A stretch of 64,000 nucleotides of DNA, taken from NCBI GenBank assembly GCA_965277415.1, contig CBDICS010000033.1:1-64000 (forward strand). Reading direction: 5' to 3'. Every line of letters starts with the position of its first letter. The first letter of the stretch is position 1. The translations under genes and the position numbers were made by a program. Source of the stretch: JAHDHW01 sp965277415 (lineage in GTDB: Bacteria; Bacteroidota; Bacteroidia; Chitinophagales; Saprospiraceae). The notes below the pieces were generated by a model. The model was not told where the DNA came from, made no database searches, and saw nothing but the letters and a program-made list of their open reading frames with translations. Below are positions 44,129-52,795 of the stretch, in pieces.

Positions 44129-44254
44129 GTGATTAATACTACAAATGTAGTGTATATATCATCTACTACAATCACAAAATAGATACAAATCACAGTACTC
44201 TTTGAGTAGAGTTTCGACAAAGCGATTAGAGACAAATCACTCAATATCAATCAC
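44129..44254. promoter_or_regulatory. divergent control region with iterated motif
   Basis: Between the peptide and the 500-aa protein lie four CAA(A)TCAC boxes on the plus strand (44169, 44186, 44233, 44248) and one inverted GTGATT (44129). There is a palindrome ACTACAAATGTAGT (44138-44151), a second TACTACAA (44164-44171) and a palindrome TACTCTTTGAGTA (44196-44208) containing a TTTG. This density suggests a multi-site operator serving both genes. Confidence 0.5.
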
Positions 44255-44274
44255 TTGAGCAAACTAAGTTATAT

Positions 44275-45777
44275 ATGCGCATACTTTATGAATTAATAGA
44301 CACTTTGCCAGATAATTTCATCCCTGATTTACCTCCGAGACTAACCAAACTCTACCTGTTTGTAAAGAAGAACAAACAACTAAGCGAAAAACAGGCTGCC
44401 ACTATATACTTAGAAGATAGCAATAAAACAAAGTACTTTAATATTCTAAAAAGTGATCTTAAAAAAGCTTTGATTCTTCGTCTCATAGCTACGCCTTCAA
44501 TATCTACCAACAAGGATAAAGCCTTAATAGAAAACTGCTACCGCATTCATGCCAACTATAAGATATTTTTACTAAATAACAAACGAGAGACCGCTATAGA
44601 AATGGCCAGAAGCTTATTGCCAAAACTACAGAAACTAGAACTCTATGTTCTACTCTATAGTGTAGCTGATGATCTACTCATTCATTATTCTGTGATAGAT
44701 TTTTCTGTAAAGAGACAAAAAAAATATGCTGCCCTTACAAAGCAAGCACTTGTAGACCTTAATGCATACGCTCAAGTTCGAGAGTATTATAGTGGACTTC
44801 TATCAATATGTAATGTTCGGGAGAGCTTTTCCCAAAATATTATAAAAAAATGCATTGAGACAGTTGGTATAGTAGAACCACTCTTGCAAGTCGGGCGGCA
44901 TAACACAAATCGTTTTATTTATATTATTATCATCTGTCGATATACAGTTGTACACGACTACGAAAACATCATCAAGTATTGTGATAAGGCTTTGAATAGT
45001 TTCCCAAAAAACCACCCACATATACGATCATTGTCCTTCATGTTTCTATTTAATAAAACTTCTGCCCTCGTACCACTTGGTAAACTAGCAGAAGCAAAAC
45101 AAGTCGCCAGAGATACACTTCGCATAGTTCCAACAGGGAGTTTCAATTGGCATTTGATTCTTCTTAAGCGAATCGTAGTATGCCTTCATGCAGGAGACTT
45201 TCAAGAAGCCTATCAGCTATATAAAGCACATGTGAAAAAGAAATGCCCTTACCCTCTCATCACAGAATATTGGAATATAATAAAAGGATATCTATACTTT
45301 CTCATTCAAGTAGGACTGATAGAACCTTATTCTAAAGAACGTTTTTACCTAGGCAAATTTCTAAATGAAATGCCAATTTACTCTAAGGATAAAGCAGGCA
45401 ACAATATTAACATTTTAATTATCCAAATACTGGTGCAAATGCGGCGTGGACAATTTGTAAAGATTATCGACCGCATTGACTCACTCAGAGAATACGCTCG
45501 GTTATACACCAGAAATGAAGAGACTAAACGAGCGAATATTTTCATAAAGATGATTATAAAAATGGAAGCAGCACGGTTTCATAGAAAAGGTACTGAAACC
45601 AAAACCAAAACATTATTACAAAAACTAAAAACAACACCTCTTCATATGAGACAAAACCTTGCTATAGAGGTTATTCCGTATGTTGTTTTGTGGGAAGAAG
45701 TTCTCTTAATACTTGACAACAAATTTAGAACGACCGTAGTGAGACAAGTACAAACAAATACACCAAAGAAAAAATAG
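44275..45777 (+). CDS. large helical, TPR-like protein divergent from a GG-leader peptide
   Basis: A 500-residue soluble protein without signal peptide or membrane helices. It appears all-helical, with repeated helix pairs of about 35-40 residues resembling tetratricopeptide repeats: YAQVREYYSGLLSICNVRES, YENIIKYCDKALNSFPKNHP, LGKLAEAKQVARDTLRIVP, AGDFQEAYQLYKAHVKK. The N-terminal ~100 residues (LPPRLTKLYLFVKKNKQLSEKQAATIYL) could be a winged-helix-like DNA-binding part, but I cannot prove it. There are many Lys/Arg residues and a basic tail. No named family is recognised. Position opposite a leader peptide and an iterated promoter motif suggests a regulator or peptide-sensing protein, by analogy with Gram-positive Rap/RNPP proteins; that is inference. 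Confidence 0.72.
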   Translation: MRILYELIDTLPDNFIPDLPPRLTKLYLFVKKNKQLSEKQAATIYLEDSNKTKYFNILKSDLKKALILRLIATPSISTNKDKALIENCYRIHANYKIFLLNNKRETAIEMARSLLPKLQKLELYVLLYSVADDLLIHYSVIDFSVKRQKKYAALTKQALVDLNAYAQVREYYSGLLSICNVRESFSQNIIKKCIETVGIVEPLLQVGRHNTNRFIYIIIICRYTVVHDYENIIKYCDKALNSFPKNHPHIRSLSFMFLFNKTSALVPLGKLAEAKQVARDTLRIVPTGSFNWHLILLKRIVVCLHAGDFQEAYQLYKAHVKKKCPYPLITEYWNIIKGYLYFLIQVGLIEPYSKERFYLGKFLNEMPIYSKDKAGNNINILIIQILVQMRRGQFVKIIDRIDSLREYARLYTRNEETKRANIFIKMIIKMEAARFHRKGTETKTKTLLQKLKTTPLHMRQNLAIEVIPYVVLWEEVLLILDNKFRTTVVRQVQTNTPKKK

Positions 45778-45819
45778 TTATCACTAGTAAACAATAACAA
45801 GAGAGGGGTTTTTAAAGGT

Positions 45820-45867
45820 GCAGCCTGCTACAGCGAGAAGGGCGTACGACTTCTCGTGGCGGGTTGC
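45820..45867 (+). ncRNA. strong RNA-type hairpin after the TPR-like gene
   Basis: An 11-bp lower stem (45820-45830 with 45857-45867), a 3-nt one-sided bulge CAG, then a 7-bp upper stem CGAGAAG/CTTCTCG and the loop GGCGTACGA. Three lower-stem pairs are G-U on the plus strand and would be A-C mismatches on the other, so the structure favours plus-strand RNA. It lies 43 nt after the stop codon. No T tract follows. It may be a 3'-UTR element or a small structured RNA. Confidence 0.5.
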
Positions 45868-46276
45868 TAATATTAGTAAAATTTAAATATTTATAAAACA
45901 TGTTAAAACAAAAGGCGATGAAACTTTTGTGCTGCATAAAGCATTATAAAAGGTAGGAATATGTGTTTCTCTAATTCACATATTTATTTTCATTTCTAAC
46001 TGCCCTCGCAAGTACTTTATAACAGCCGAAAACAGAGAGAGATTATTTTTTGCCCTATGCAAAAGCATGGGGGTGGATGTATTTTTTCACCTATACAATA
46101 TACTGCAATGACTTCACGACCATGCATTGCAGCAGGGTTTGTTATGCCCTTGCTGTTCTATCAATATCTATGAACGATCTATTCTTACTAAAAACTGCTT
46201 CCTGGTAATTAGCCAGCGATTGGAGTAATCTCTAATTCGTATCAACAATATTTTAAGAAAACTTAAACCGAATATT
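45868..46276. other. structured intergenic region upstream of the subtilase
   Basis: No credible gene. Several further inverted repeats occur: AATATGTG/CACATATT (45958-45984, followed by a T-rich stretch, terminator-like), CCCTATGC-AAAA-GCATGGGG (46053-46071), CTGCAATG/CATTGCAG (46103-46132) and AGCAGGG/CCCTTGCT just after. They could belong to a leader of the subtilase gene or a worn mobile element. Confidence 0.45.
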
Positions 46277-49200
46277 ATGTATCAACACCATATAAAATCT
46301 ATTAAGACGAGCTATATGCTTTTCTTTCTATTTCTCTTCTTTTTTCCTTGTCTTTCATATGCGAATAACACTTCATCTACTCCCCCTCTATATCAAGCAG
46401 GGAAAATATATCTAAAAATAAAAGATAATTCCTCTGTTGAATTAGGACTTCCGAATAGTAATTCAAATCCAGCTAAAATAGAAACCTTATTCCTTCAATA
46501 TGGCGTCACAAAAATAATTAAGCCATTTAAAGTATATGCAAAACCAAAGTTTGATAGAATTTACCGAATCACTTTTGATGAACAAAATCTGGTAGAAGAT
46601 TTCATTCGTGGTTTGGAAAATATTGCCTATATCCAGTATGCCGAAAAAGTACCTCATTATGTTGCTCATGAACTTGTTCCAGATGATCCTTCTGCCCAAA
46701 ATGGAGAATCGTACCAGTTGGAACTGATCAATGCTTATGATGCTTTTGAATTATATCCAGGTGATCCAACAGATAATTCTGCAGGTTCGCTGATTGCGAT
46801 AGTCGATAATGCAGTCTTGGTAACGCATGAAGACTTGGCAGAAAACTATATTATCGGAAGAGATGTAGCAGATAATGATGATGATCCTAATCCACCAACC
46901 AATCATGGTCTTTTTGGTCATGGTACAAGAGTCGCAGGAATTGCTTGTGCGAGAACCAACAATGGAATAGGAGTTGCTTCTATCGGGTGGAACAATCAAT
47001 TAATGGCCATAAAGAGCGCTGCAGACATTGGCTCAAACAATGGGGAAAGCTATTATGATGAAGCTATTGATGGAGTCGCTTGGGCTGCAGCTAATGGTGC
47101 GGAAGTTATTAATATGTCTTGGGGTGGAGGTGCTCCTTCAGAATCTGATTATAATGTTTTGGTCGAAGCCAGAGATTTAGGAAGTATTCTGGTATCCAGT
47201 GCTGGAAATACCAGCAATTCTCTTCCCAATTTTCCAGGCTCTTACGGAGAGGGCGAAACAGGAGAGGTTTGGGAGATTTTTGACAAACATTTAGTAATAG
47301 CTGTTGCTGCAATAGACCCTAATGGCGATCGATCTTGGTTCTCTTCTTTTGGATCATGGGTAGATGTAGCAGCGTATGGATCAAATATTTATACCTGTTC
47401 CAGCCAAGATAATGTTAGTTATATTGATAATCGTATCGGTACTTCTTATGCCGCTCCACTTGTTTCCGGACTCTTAGGCATGATGAAGTCCTATGCCCCG
47501 AATGCCACTAACGAAGATCTGATTAATTGCTTACTCTACTCTGCCAATTCTGATATTTATAATCCACTAGAGCACCCTGACAATATTTCTGGTTCTTTGG
47601 GAAGCGGTAGAATAGATGCTTTGGCAGCACTATTATGTATTAATCCAAACTGCGATGATCCGCTTGCAGTCATATTCCCTTCCTCTCCAACCATTTGCCC
47701 AAACGAGGATATTACCTTATCTTCAAATGATGGTATCGGGTATATGTGGTCTACAGGAGAGGCTACACAATCGATCAATATTTCACAGTCTGGAAATTAT
47801 TCTGTTACTGTTACATTTAATGGAGGTTGTACTGCTTCAACATCGATTGATATTGATCCAGCATTATCTTCTCCTTTTATTATTATGACAGATTTGTCCG
47901 GAAATATAATTGACGAAAACCCTATCTGTGTCCCAGAAAATGGATTTTCTTATCACCTTTCCGCTTTTTGGGGAAATAGTTATTTATGGAATAATGGCAG
48001 TACTATATCGACGTATAATCCCCCAAATGGATTTAGTGTCGTAACCAATGCTTTAGCCCCATTTCTATTGGACCGTTCGGTGAATATTTCTGGCGTTGGG
48101 GGATGTGACGGCGTGGATGAGGTAGTTTCTATACAGTATGAGTTTATACCTACCCCAGAAATAGCCTTTACATTTGAAGAAACTTCAGGTTTCGAAAATG
48201 ATGGCTGGGTCTGTGAAAACGAGAATGCAAGTGTAATCATTAATGCCGTAACCGAAGAAGCCTATAACCCGACGTATATGTGGAGTACTGGAGAAACCAC
48301 AAGTTTTATTGCTGTCACACCTTCCGCCACTACATCGTATTTTGTAACCATCACTAACGAATTTGGGTGTATTAATGAAAAAGAGGTTGAGGTCGAAGTC
48401 TTTCCATGTCCTGATAATGCTTGTGCTTGTACTAGTGGAAATAATGCCTATGATTTTGGAATTGATGATGGGGCAGTACACAATATGTCTGAGTTATCCG
48501 GAATTCCTCCCATAGGAATTATAACGAGTAATTGTATTAGCATCCGTGGAAAGATCCGATTTGATTTAAATCTCAATTTTTTTGAAAATTCAGTTATCTA
48601 CCTCAATCCCGGAGCAGAGTTAATTGTTCCAGATGGCGAAGTACTTTCATTTGTAGACTGCACATTGATGGGCTGTGATGCCATGTGGAAGGGAATTACT
48701 GTTGAAACAGGAGGGCGATTAAATTTCAGGAATAATATAATCAGAGATGCACAATATGCCATTACAGCTCATGGGGAATCTACCTTACAAATTTTAGGCA
48801 GCACTTTCGACAGAAACTTTGTTGGTATATACGTCCCGCCGCCAACGGCAGGTTCTCCTAATATTTTTGTTAATACGATCAATCAAGCAGATTTTGGAAG
48901 TGCAACAGCGAATTTTTCTGGTAATCAATATCTATGTACTGGTAATCTTAAAGCGCCGTACGCTGGTCAGTTTCCTGAGCCTGGGAATATAACCTATTCA
49001 GGGCTATTACTTGCTTATGTCAATTACTTTCAAGTCGGTTTTCCGGTTATAGGAGGTTATCGAAAAGCAACTTTTGACGGCCTTAGAAATGGAATCATTG
49101 CTTATAATACAGTCTTGGATATAGGTGGAGATATGCGAAACTTAGTTGGTGAAAATATCGGAGGCAATCCGTTTTTCCCAATTGGAGGAGGCGACTTTTC

Positions 49201-51256
49201 CCATTCAGGGATTGGCGTTTTTTCAGTCAATTCGAGTGGTCTAAGTCTATCTAATAGTATTATTGAAAATGCATATAGAGGTATTTATGCTAGGCATGTT
49301 GATATAAATGATATTAGTCAAAATACTTTTACCAATGTAAATACCGGAATAGAGGTTATTAAAAATGAAGGGAATACGATACATATTGGAGGGGAAGGCA
49401 ATGATAGGAATGATATCTATTGTAGAGAAGCAGGAATCCTTATCAATGAATCAAATCGTTGTGATATCAATATTACCAATAATTATATCTTTAGGGAAGC
49501 AGGTAGCACTAGCCCCATGCTTGGAATCGGGGTTTACAATACTATCCTAGATTTGGAGAATAGTGGCAATGTAGATAATAATGGAGGGATTGCAGATATA
49601 TTTAATAATCATATTGAGTTGACCAATTTTGATTTGGTCACCATTGACAAAGGTATTGAAATCATGAACTCTGCTTTTGTCAAAGTCAAACAAAATAGTA
49701 TCTGGGAAGTAGATGGCTCGGGAGCAAAACATTTTATCTCCCTACTCGGAAATTATGGACATACACAGATACGTAATAATGAAGGATTTTCTTTTTCTCC
49801 TTCTCCCTCTAATGCATTAGGGATGAACATCGTGAATAATACCCATACGACTTATTGTTGTAATTCGTTTATTGGCATTGATCAGGGTGTTCGTTTTTCT
49901 GGCATGTCAGACGATACTCAATTTAGAGGAACGTGGTTTGGTAATATTAATACCAGAGGATTATTGCTAGAACAAGGAACAACAATAGGCGTACAGGGTA
50001 ACCCAAACACAAGCGATTATCTTCCCGGAAATAAATGGTCTGCTAATGGTGGAGGGGCTGAGCATATGGGAACATTCGCTGAAATTGATCAATCATTAAT
50101 CTATTATGATCAAAATATTAATGGTTCTTATCCTGTCCCAGATCCAATCCCTAATTCTGATTGGTTTGTCCCTGACCCAAATATAAATGATCCTCTTCCA
50201 ACGATTGATTGTTTTGTCAATCTAGATTGTGAAATTGATGAACTCAATATTATTGATGATGACCCTATAGATGAAGTAGATATTAAGATTGCTGACGGAA
50301 CCCTCTCCTCAGGTCATTTTGGAGGAGGAGTACATTGGGAAGGGCAAAGACATTTATATAGAAAACTTGAGCAAAACAATCAACTACTTAGTCAAAATTC
50401 TATAATTCATAATTTTCATTCTATAAATGAAACAACCTCCCTTGGTCAATTATACGAAATTGATAGAGAGGTTTCAACATTATATCACAGTAATAATTCT
50501 GTAGTACAATCTATAATGATTCAACGACAAAGTGTCAGAACACTTCTTCATTTAATTCAAGAAAAAGATAGTTTAATTATGGTATCTCCAGAAGACACCC
50601 ATACAGGAATAAAAGCAGAACAGGCGGTATTAATTAATGAATTAAGTGTACTAAATGAAGCACTTTACAATCTTTTAACTAGTTTTAATAGTGATAAACA
50701 AAGCATAGTAAATAACATTCTTAACCTAAATAATAGCATTAGTTCACAATCTATTTTTGAGCAAAACCGCTTATCTGTAAATGATATATATCTCAATACT
50801 ATAGCTGGCGACATTTTCGAACTCAATACTACACAATTTCAATCGCTGAAAATGATTGCTGAACAATGTCCACTGAGTGGTGGGAACGCTGTCTTTCAAG
50901 CACGAGGAATATTAAAAGCAATAGGCGATAACACCTATTATGATAATGAACTAATATGTACTCCAGCTCAACAGAAATCAGAAGTATATACTGAAAAAGA
51001 AATGATTGCTGAACAATTAGAGGTTTACCCTAACCCTACCAAAGATATCATAACAATAGCCTTTGATGGCTCGCTTAAGTCTGATTTAGAATTTAAATTA
51101 TATGATGTGTCAGGTAAACAAATACAAGTATTTACGCTAGCTAAAGGACAAAAAGAGTATACCTTAAATTTAGCAAATACGACTAAAGGGCTGTATTTTT
51201 ATGAATGTAAAATGAACCGTCAAGTTTATAAAGGAAAAATTGTACTAATGAAATGA
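46277..51256 (+). CDS. T9SS-exported subtilisin-like protease with beta-helix region
   Basis: A 1659-residue secreted protein. After a signal peptide (~residues 10-29) come an inhibitor-like prodomain (~40-130) and an S8 domain with Asp177 (IAIVDNAV), His215 (GHGTRVAGIA), Asn311 (SSAGN) and Ser390 (GTSYAAPLVSG). Two Ig/PKD-like segments with the pattern YMWSTGE..S follow (~455-710). Residues ~790-1300 are a parallel beta-helix-like array (FRNNIIRDAQYAITAH, NDISQNTFTNVNTGIEV). A helical stretch runs ~1390-1560 and the chain ends in a type A sorting domain (EVYPNPTKD ... KGKIVLMK). The DTG of subtilases is DNA here. It overlaps the next gene by 4 bp (ATGA). Confidence 0.93.
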   Translation: MYQHHIKSIKTSYMLFFLFLFFFPCLSYANNTSSTPPLYQAGKIYLKIKDNSSVELGLPNSNSNPAKIETLFLQYGVTKIIKPFKVYAKPKFDRIYRITFDEQNLVEDFIRGLENIAYIQYAEKVPHYVAHELVPDDPSAQNGESYQLELINAYDAFELYPGDPTDNSAGSLIAIVDNAVLVTHEDLAENYIIGRDVADNDDDPNPPTNHGLFGHGTRVAGIACARTNNGIGVASIGWNNQLMAIKSAADIGSNNGESYYDEAIDGVAWAAANGAEVINMSWGGGAPSESDYNVLVEARDLGSILVSSAGNTSNSLPNFPGSYGEGETGEVWEIFDKHLVIAVAAIDPNGDRSWFSSFGSWVDVAAYGSNIYTCSSQDNVSYIDNRIGTSYAAPLVSGLLGMMKSYAPNATNEDLINCLLYSANSDIYNPLEHPDNISGSLGSGRIDALAALLCINPNCDDPLAVIFPSSPTICPNEDITLSSNDGIGYMWSTGEATQSINISQSGNYSVTVTFNGGCTASTSIDIDPALSSPFIIMTDLSGNIIDENPICVPENGFSYHLSAFWGNSYLWNNGSTISTYNPPNGFSVVTNALAPFLLDRSVNISGVGGCDGVDEVVSIQYEFIPTPEIAFTFEETSGFENDGWVCENENASVIINAVTEEAYNPTYMWSTGETTSFIAVTPSATTSYFVTITNEFGCINEKEVEVEVFPCPDNACACTSGNNAYDFGIDDGAVHNMSELSGIPPIGIITSNCISIRGKIRFDLNLNFFENSVIYLNPGAELIVPDGEVLSFVDCTLMGCDAMWKGITVETGGRLNFRNNIIRDAQYAITAHGESTLQILGSTFDRNFVGIYVPPPTAGSPNIFVNTINQADFGSATANFSGNQYLCTGNLKAPYAGQFPEPGNITYSGLLLAYVNYFQVGFPVIGGYRKATFDGLRNGIIAYNTVLDIGGDMRNLVGENIGGNPFFPIGGGDFSHSGIGVFSVNSSGLSLSNSIIENAYRGIYARHVDINDISQNTFTNVNTGIEVIKNEGNTIHIGGEGNDRNDIYCREAGILINESNRCDINITNNYIFREAGSTSPMLGIGVYNTILDLENSGNVDNNGGIADIFNNHIELTNFDLVTIDKGIEIMNSAFVKVKQNSIWEVDGSGAKHFISLLGNYGHTQIRNNEGFSFSPSPSNALGMNIVNNTHTTYCCNSFIGIDQGVRFSGMSDDTQFRGTWFGNINTRGLLLEQGTTIGVQGNPNTSDYLPGNKWSANGGGAEHMGTFAEIDQSLIYYDQNINGSYPVPDPIPNSDWFVPDPNINDPLPTIDCFVNLDCEIDELNIIDDDPIDEVDIKIADGTLSSGHFGGGVHWEGQRHLYRKLEQNNQLLSQNSIIHNFHSINETTSLGQLYEIDREVSTLYHSNNSVVQSIMIQRQSVRTLLHLIQEKDSLIMVSPEDTHTGIKAEQAVLINELSVLNEALYNLLTSFNSDKQSIVNNILNLNNSISSQSIFEQNRLSVNDIYLNTIAGDIFELNTTQFQSLKMIAEQCPLSGGNAVFQARGILKAIGDNTYYDNELICTPAQQKSEVYTEKEMIAEQLEVYPNPTKDIITIAFDGSLKSDLEFKLYDVSGKQIQVFTLAKGQKEYTLNLANTTKGLYFYECKMNRQVYKGKIVLMK

Positions 51257-52785
51257 TACTTCTTTTAAAAAGAAATACATTTATATTACTCGTGTTGTTG
51301 TGTATTGGAACTTCCAATGCACAACGGCACGATAATGTTTGGTTGTTTGGATACAGTAGTAGTCCTGATTCTACTTTTGGTGGCAGCGTATTGGAATTCA
51401 ATGAAGATACAATCAATAGTTATTATCAGGATAGAGATATGAATTTTAGCCAAACAAATACCAGTATGAGTGATACTTCCGGTAATTTACTATTTTATAC
51501 TAATGGAATATACATTGCTAATACCGAACATGATACCATGCAAAATGGTGACGGAATCAATCCAGGAGAATATGCAGATGACCATGCTTATTATGGTTAT
51601 ATATTAAGTCAAGGAACTTTAGCTATTCCAAAGCCAGAAAGCGAAAACCTCTATTATTTATTCCATACTTCTTTAGACTACCCCAATAACCAAATTAGTT
51701 TTCATAGCCCTTTATTCTATTACTCTCTAATAGATATGAGTCTAGATAATGGTTTAGGCGCAGTCATTCAAAAAAACCAAATCATCATTGATGATATTTT
51801 AACGCTAGGAAGAGTCACTGCCACCAAACATGCTAACGGACGAGACTGGTGGATATTGCTTAGAAAATATGCTGCCAACAAATATTACAGAATTTTGGTA
51901 ACGCCTGACGGAGTTGTTAATCACGGTATACAAGAAATTGGAGTTCCTTTTAGCGACGGAGTTGGGCAAGCTGTTTTTTCTCCTAATGGTAGAAAATATG
52001 TAGTGTATAATGGCAATTTCATTGATGAAGGCGGACTGCTTAACATTTACGACTTTGACAGATGTTCCGGAGACTTAAGCAATCCTATACAAACCTCAAT
52101 GGTGGATTCAGCTTATTCTCTAGGAGCTGCTGTCTCTCCCAATTCCAGATACTTATATCTTTCTTCTTATAATTATATCTATCAATACGATCTAGAAGCT
52201 GATGATGTCCTCGCATCCAAAGACACGGTCGCAATTTATGATGGGTATGAAGTTGAAATAACGCCAACGATTGGTGCTCCTACACGGTTCAAATATATGC
52301 AATTAGCTCCTGATGGCAAGATTTATATCAATATTCCTGGTGCAGTGAATGTTCTACATGTTATCAATCAGCCCAATGAAGCAGGAGATGCTTGTGAGGT
52401 AGCACAGCATAGTATCCCCCTACCGACTTTCAATGCGCACTCTTTGCCTCATTTTCCAAACTACCGACTTGGGGCAGATACAGAGAGTCTTTGTGATACC
52501 ATTACTTCAGTTGAAGCCCCTACTACTACACACAAGCATAATAGCATTAAGATATTTCCGAATCCTACAAATGAAGTCCTCAATTTAGACTTTGATCAAA
52601 TAATAGATTCAGACTTTGTTTTTGAAATTTACGATGTGTCTGGAAAATTGATGACTAGTTTTGAGCTAGCCCAAGGACTAAGACAATACTCCATCCGCCT
52701 ATCAGATTTACAGGAAGGGATTTATTTTTATGCGTGTAAGCTCGGTAATCAATCCTTTAATGGAAAAATTGTATTGATGAAATGA
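51253..52785 (+). CDS. T9SS-exported beta-propeller-like protein
   Basis: A 510-residue secreted protein whose signal peptide ends SNA|Q. Residues ~25-410 contain repeated strand blocks typical of propellers found in Bacteroidota surface proteins: NVWLFGYSSSPDS, LLFYTNGIYIAN, GQAVFSPNGRKYVVYNG, GAAVSPNSRYLYLSSYNYIYQYDL, YMQLAPDGKIYINIPG. The last ~80 residues are a type A sorting domain, FPNPTNEVLNLDF through FNGKIVLMK, very like the one in the subtilase. The start overlaps the subtilase stop (ATGA), so translation is coupled and the two proteins may work together at the surface. No enzymatic motif is seen. Confidence 0.88.
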   Translation: MILLLKRNTFILLVLLCIGTSNAQRHDNVWLFGYSSSPDSTFGGSVLEFNEDTINSYYQDRDMNFSQTNTSMSDTSGNLLFYTNGIYIANTEHDTMQNGDGINPGEYADDHAYYGYILSQGTLAIPKPESENLYYLFHTSLDYPNNQISFHSPLFYYSLIDMSLDNGLGAVIQKNQIIIDDILTLGRVTATKHANGRDWWILLRKYAANKYYRILVTPDGVVNHGIQEIGVPFSDGVGQAVFSPNGRKYVVYNGNFIDEGGLLNIYDFDRCSGDLSNPIQTSMVDSAYSLGAAVSPNSRYLYLSSYNYIYQYDLEADDVLASKDTVAIYDGYEVEITPTIGAPTRFKYMQLAPDGKIYINIPGAVNVLHVINQPNEAGDACEVAQHSIPLPTFNAHSLPHFPNYRLGADTESLCDTITSVEAPTTTHKHNSIKIFPNPTNEVLNLDFDQIIDSDFVFEIYDVSGKLMTSFELAQGLRQYSIRLSDLQEGIYFYACKLGNQSFNGKIVLMK

Positions 52786-52795
52786 TGTTCTTGAG

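Noticed and set aside
45901..45957. 18-codon frame beginning MLKQKAMKLLCC
   Set aside because: Too short, without leader motif, promoter or neighbouring support.
43256..46276. Insertion sequence, integron or CRISPR explanation for the hairpin-rich region
   Set aside because: No transposase or integrase frame, no terminal inverted repeats with target duplication, no regular spacer-repeat pattern and no Cas genes were seen.
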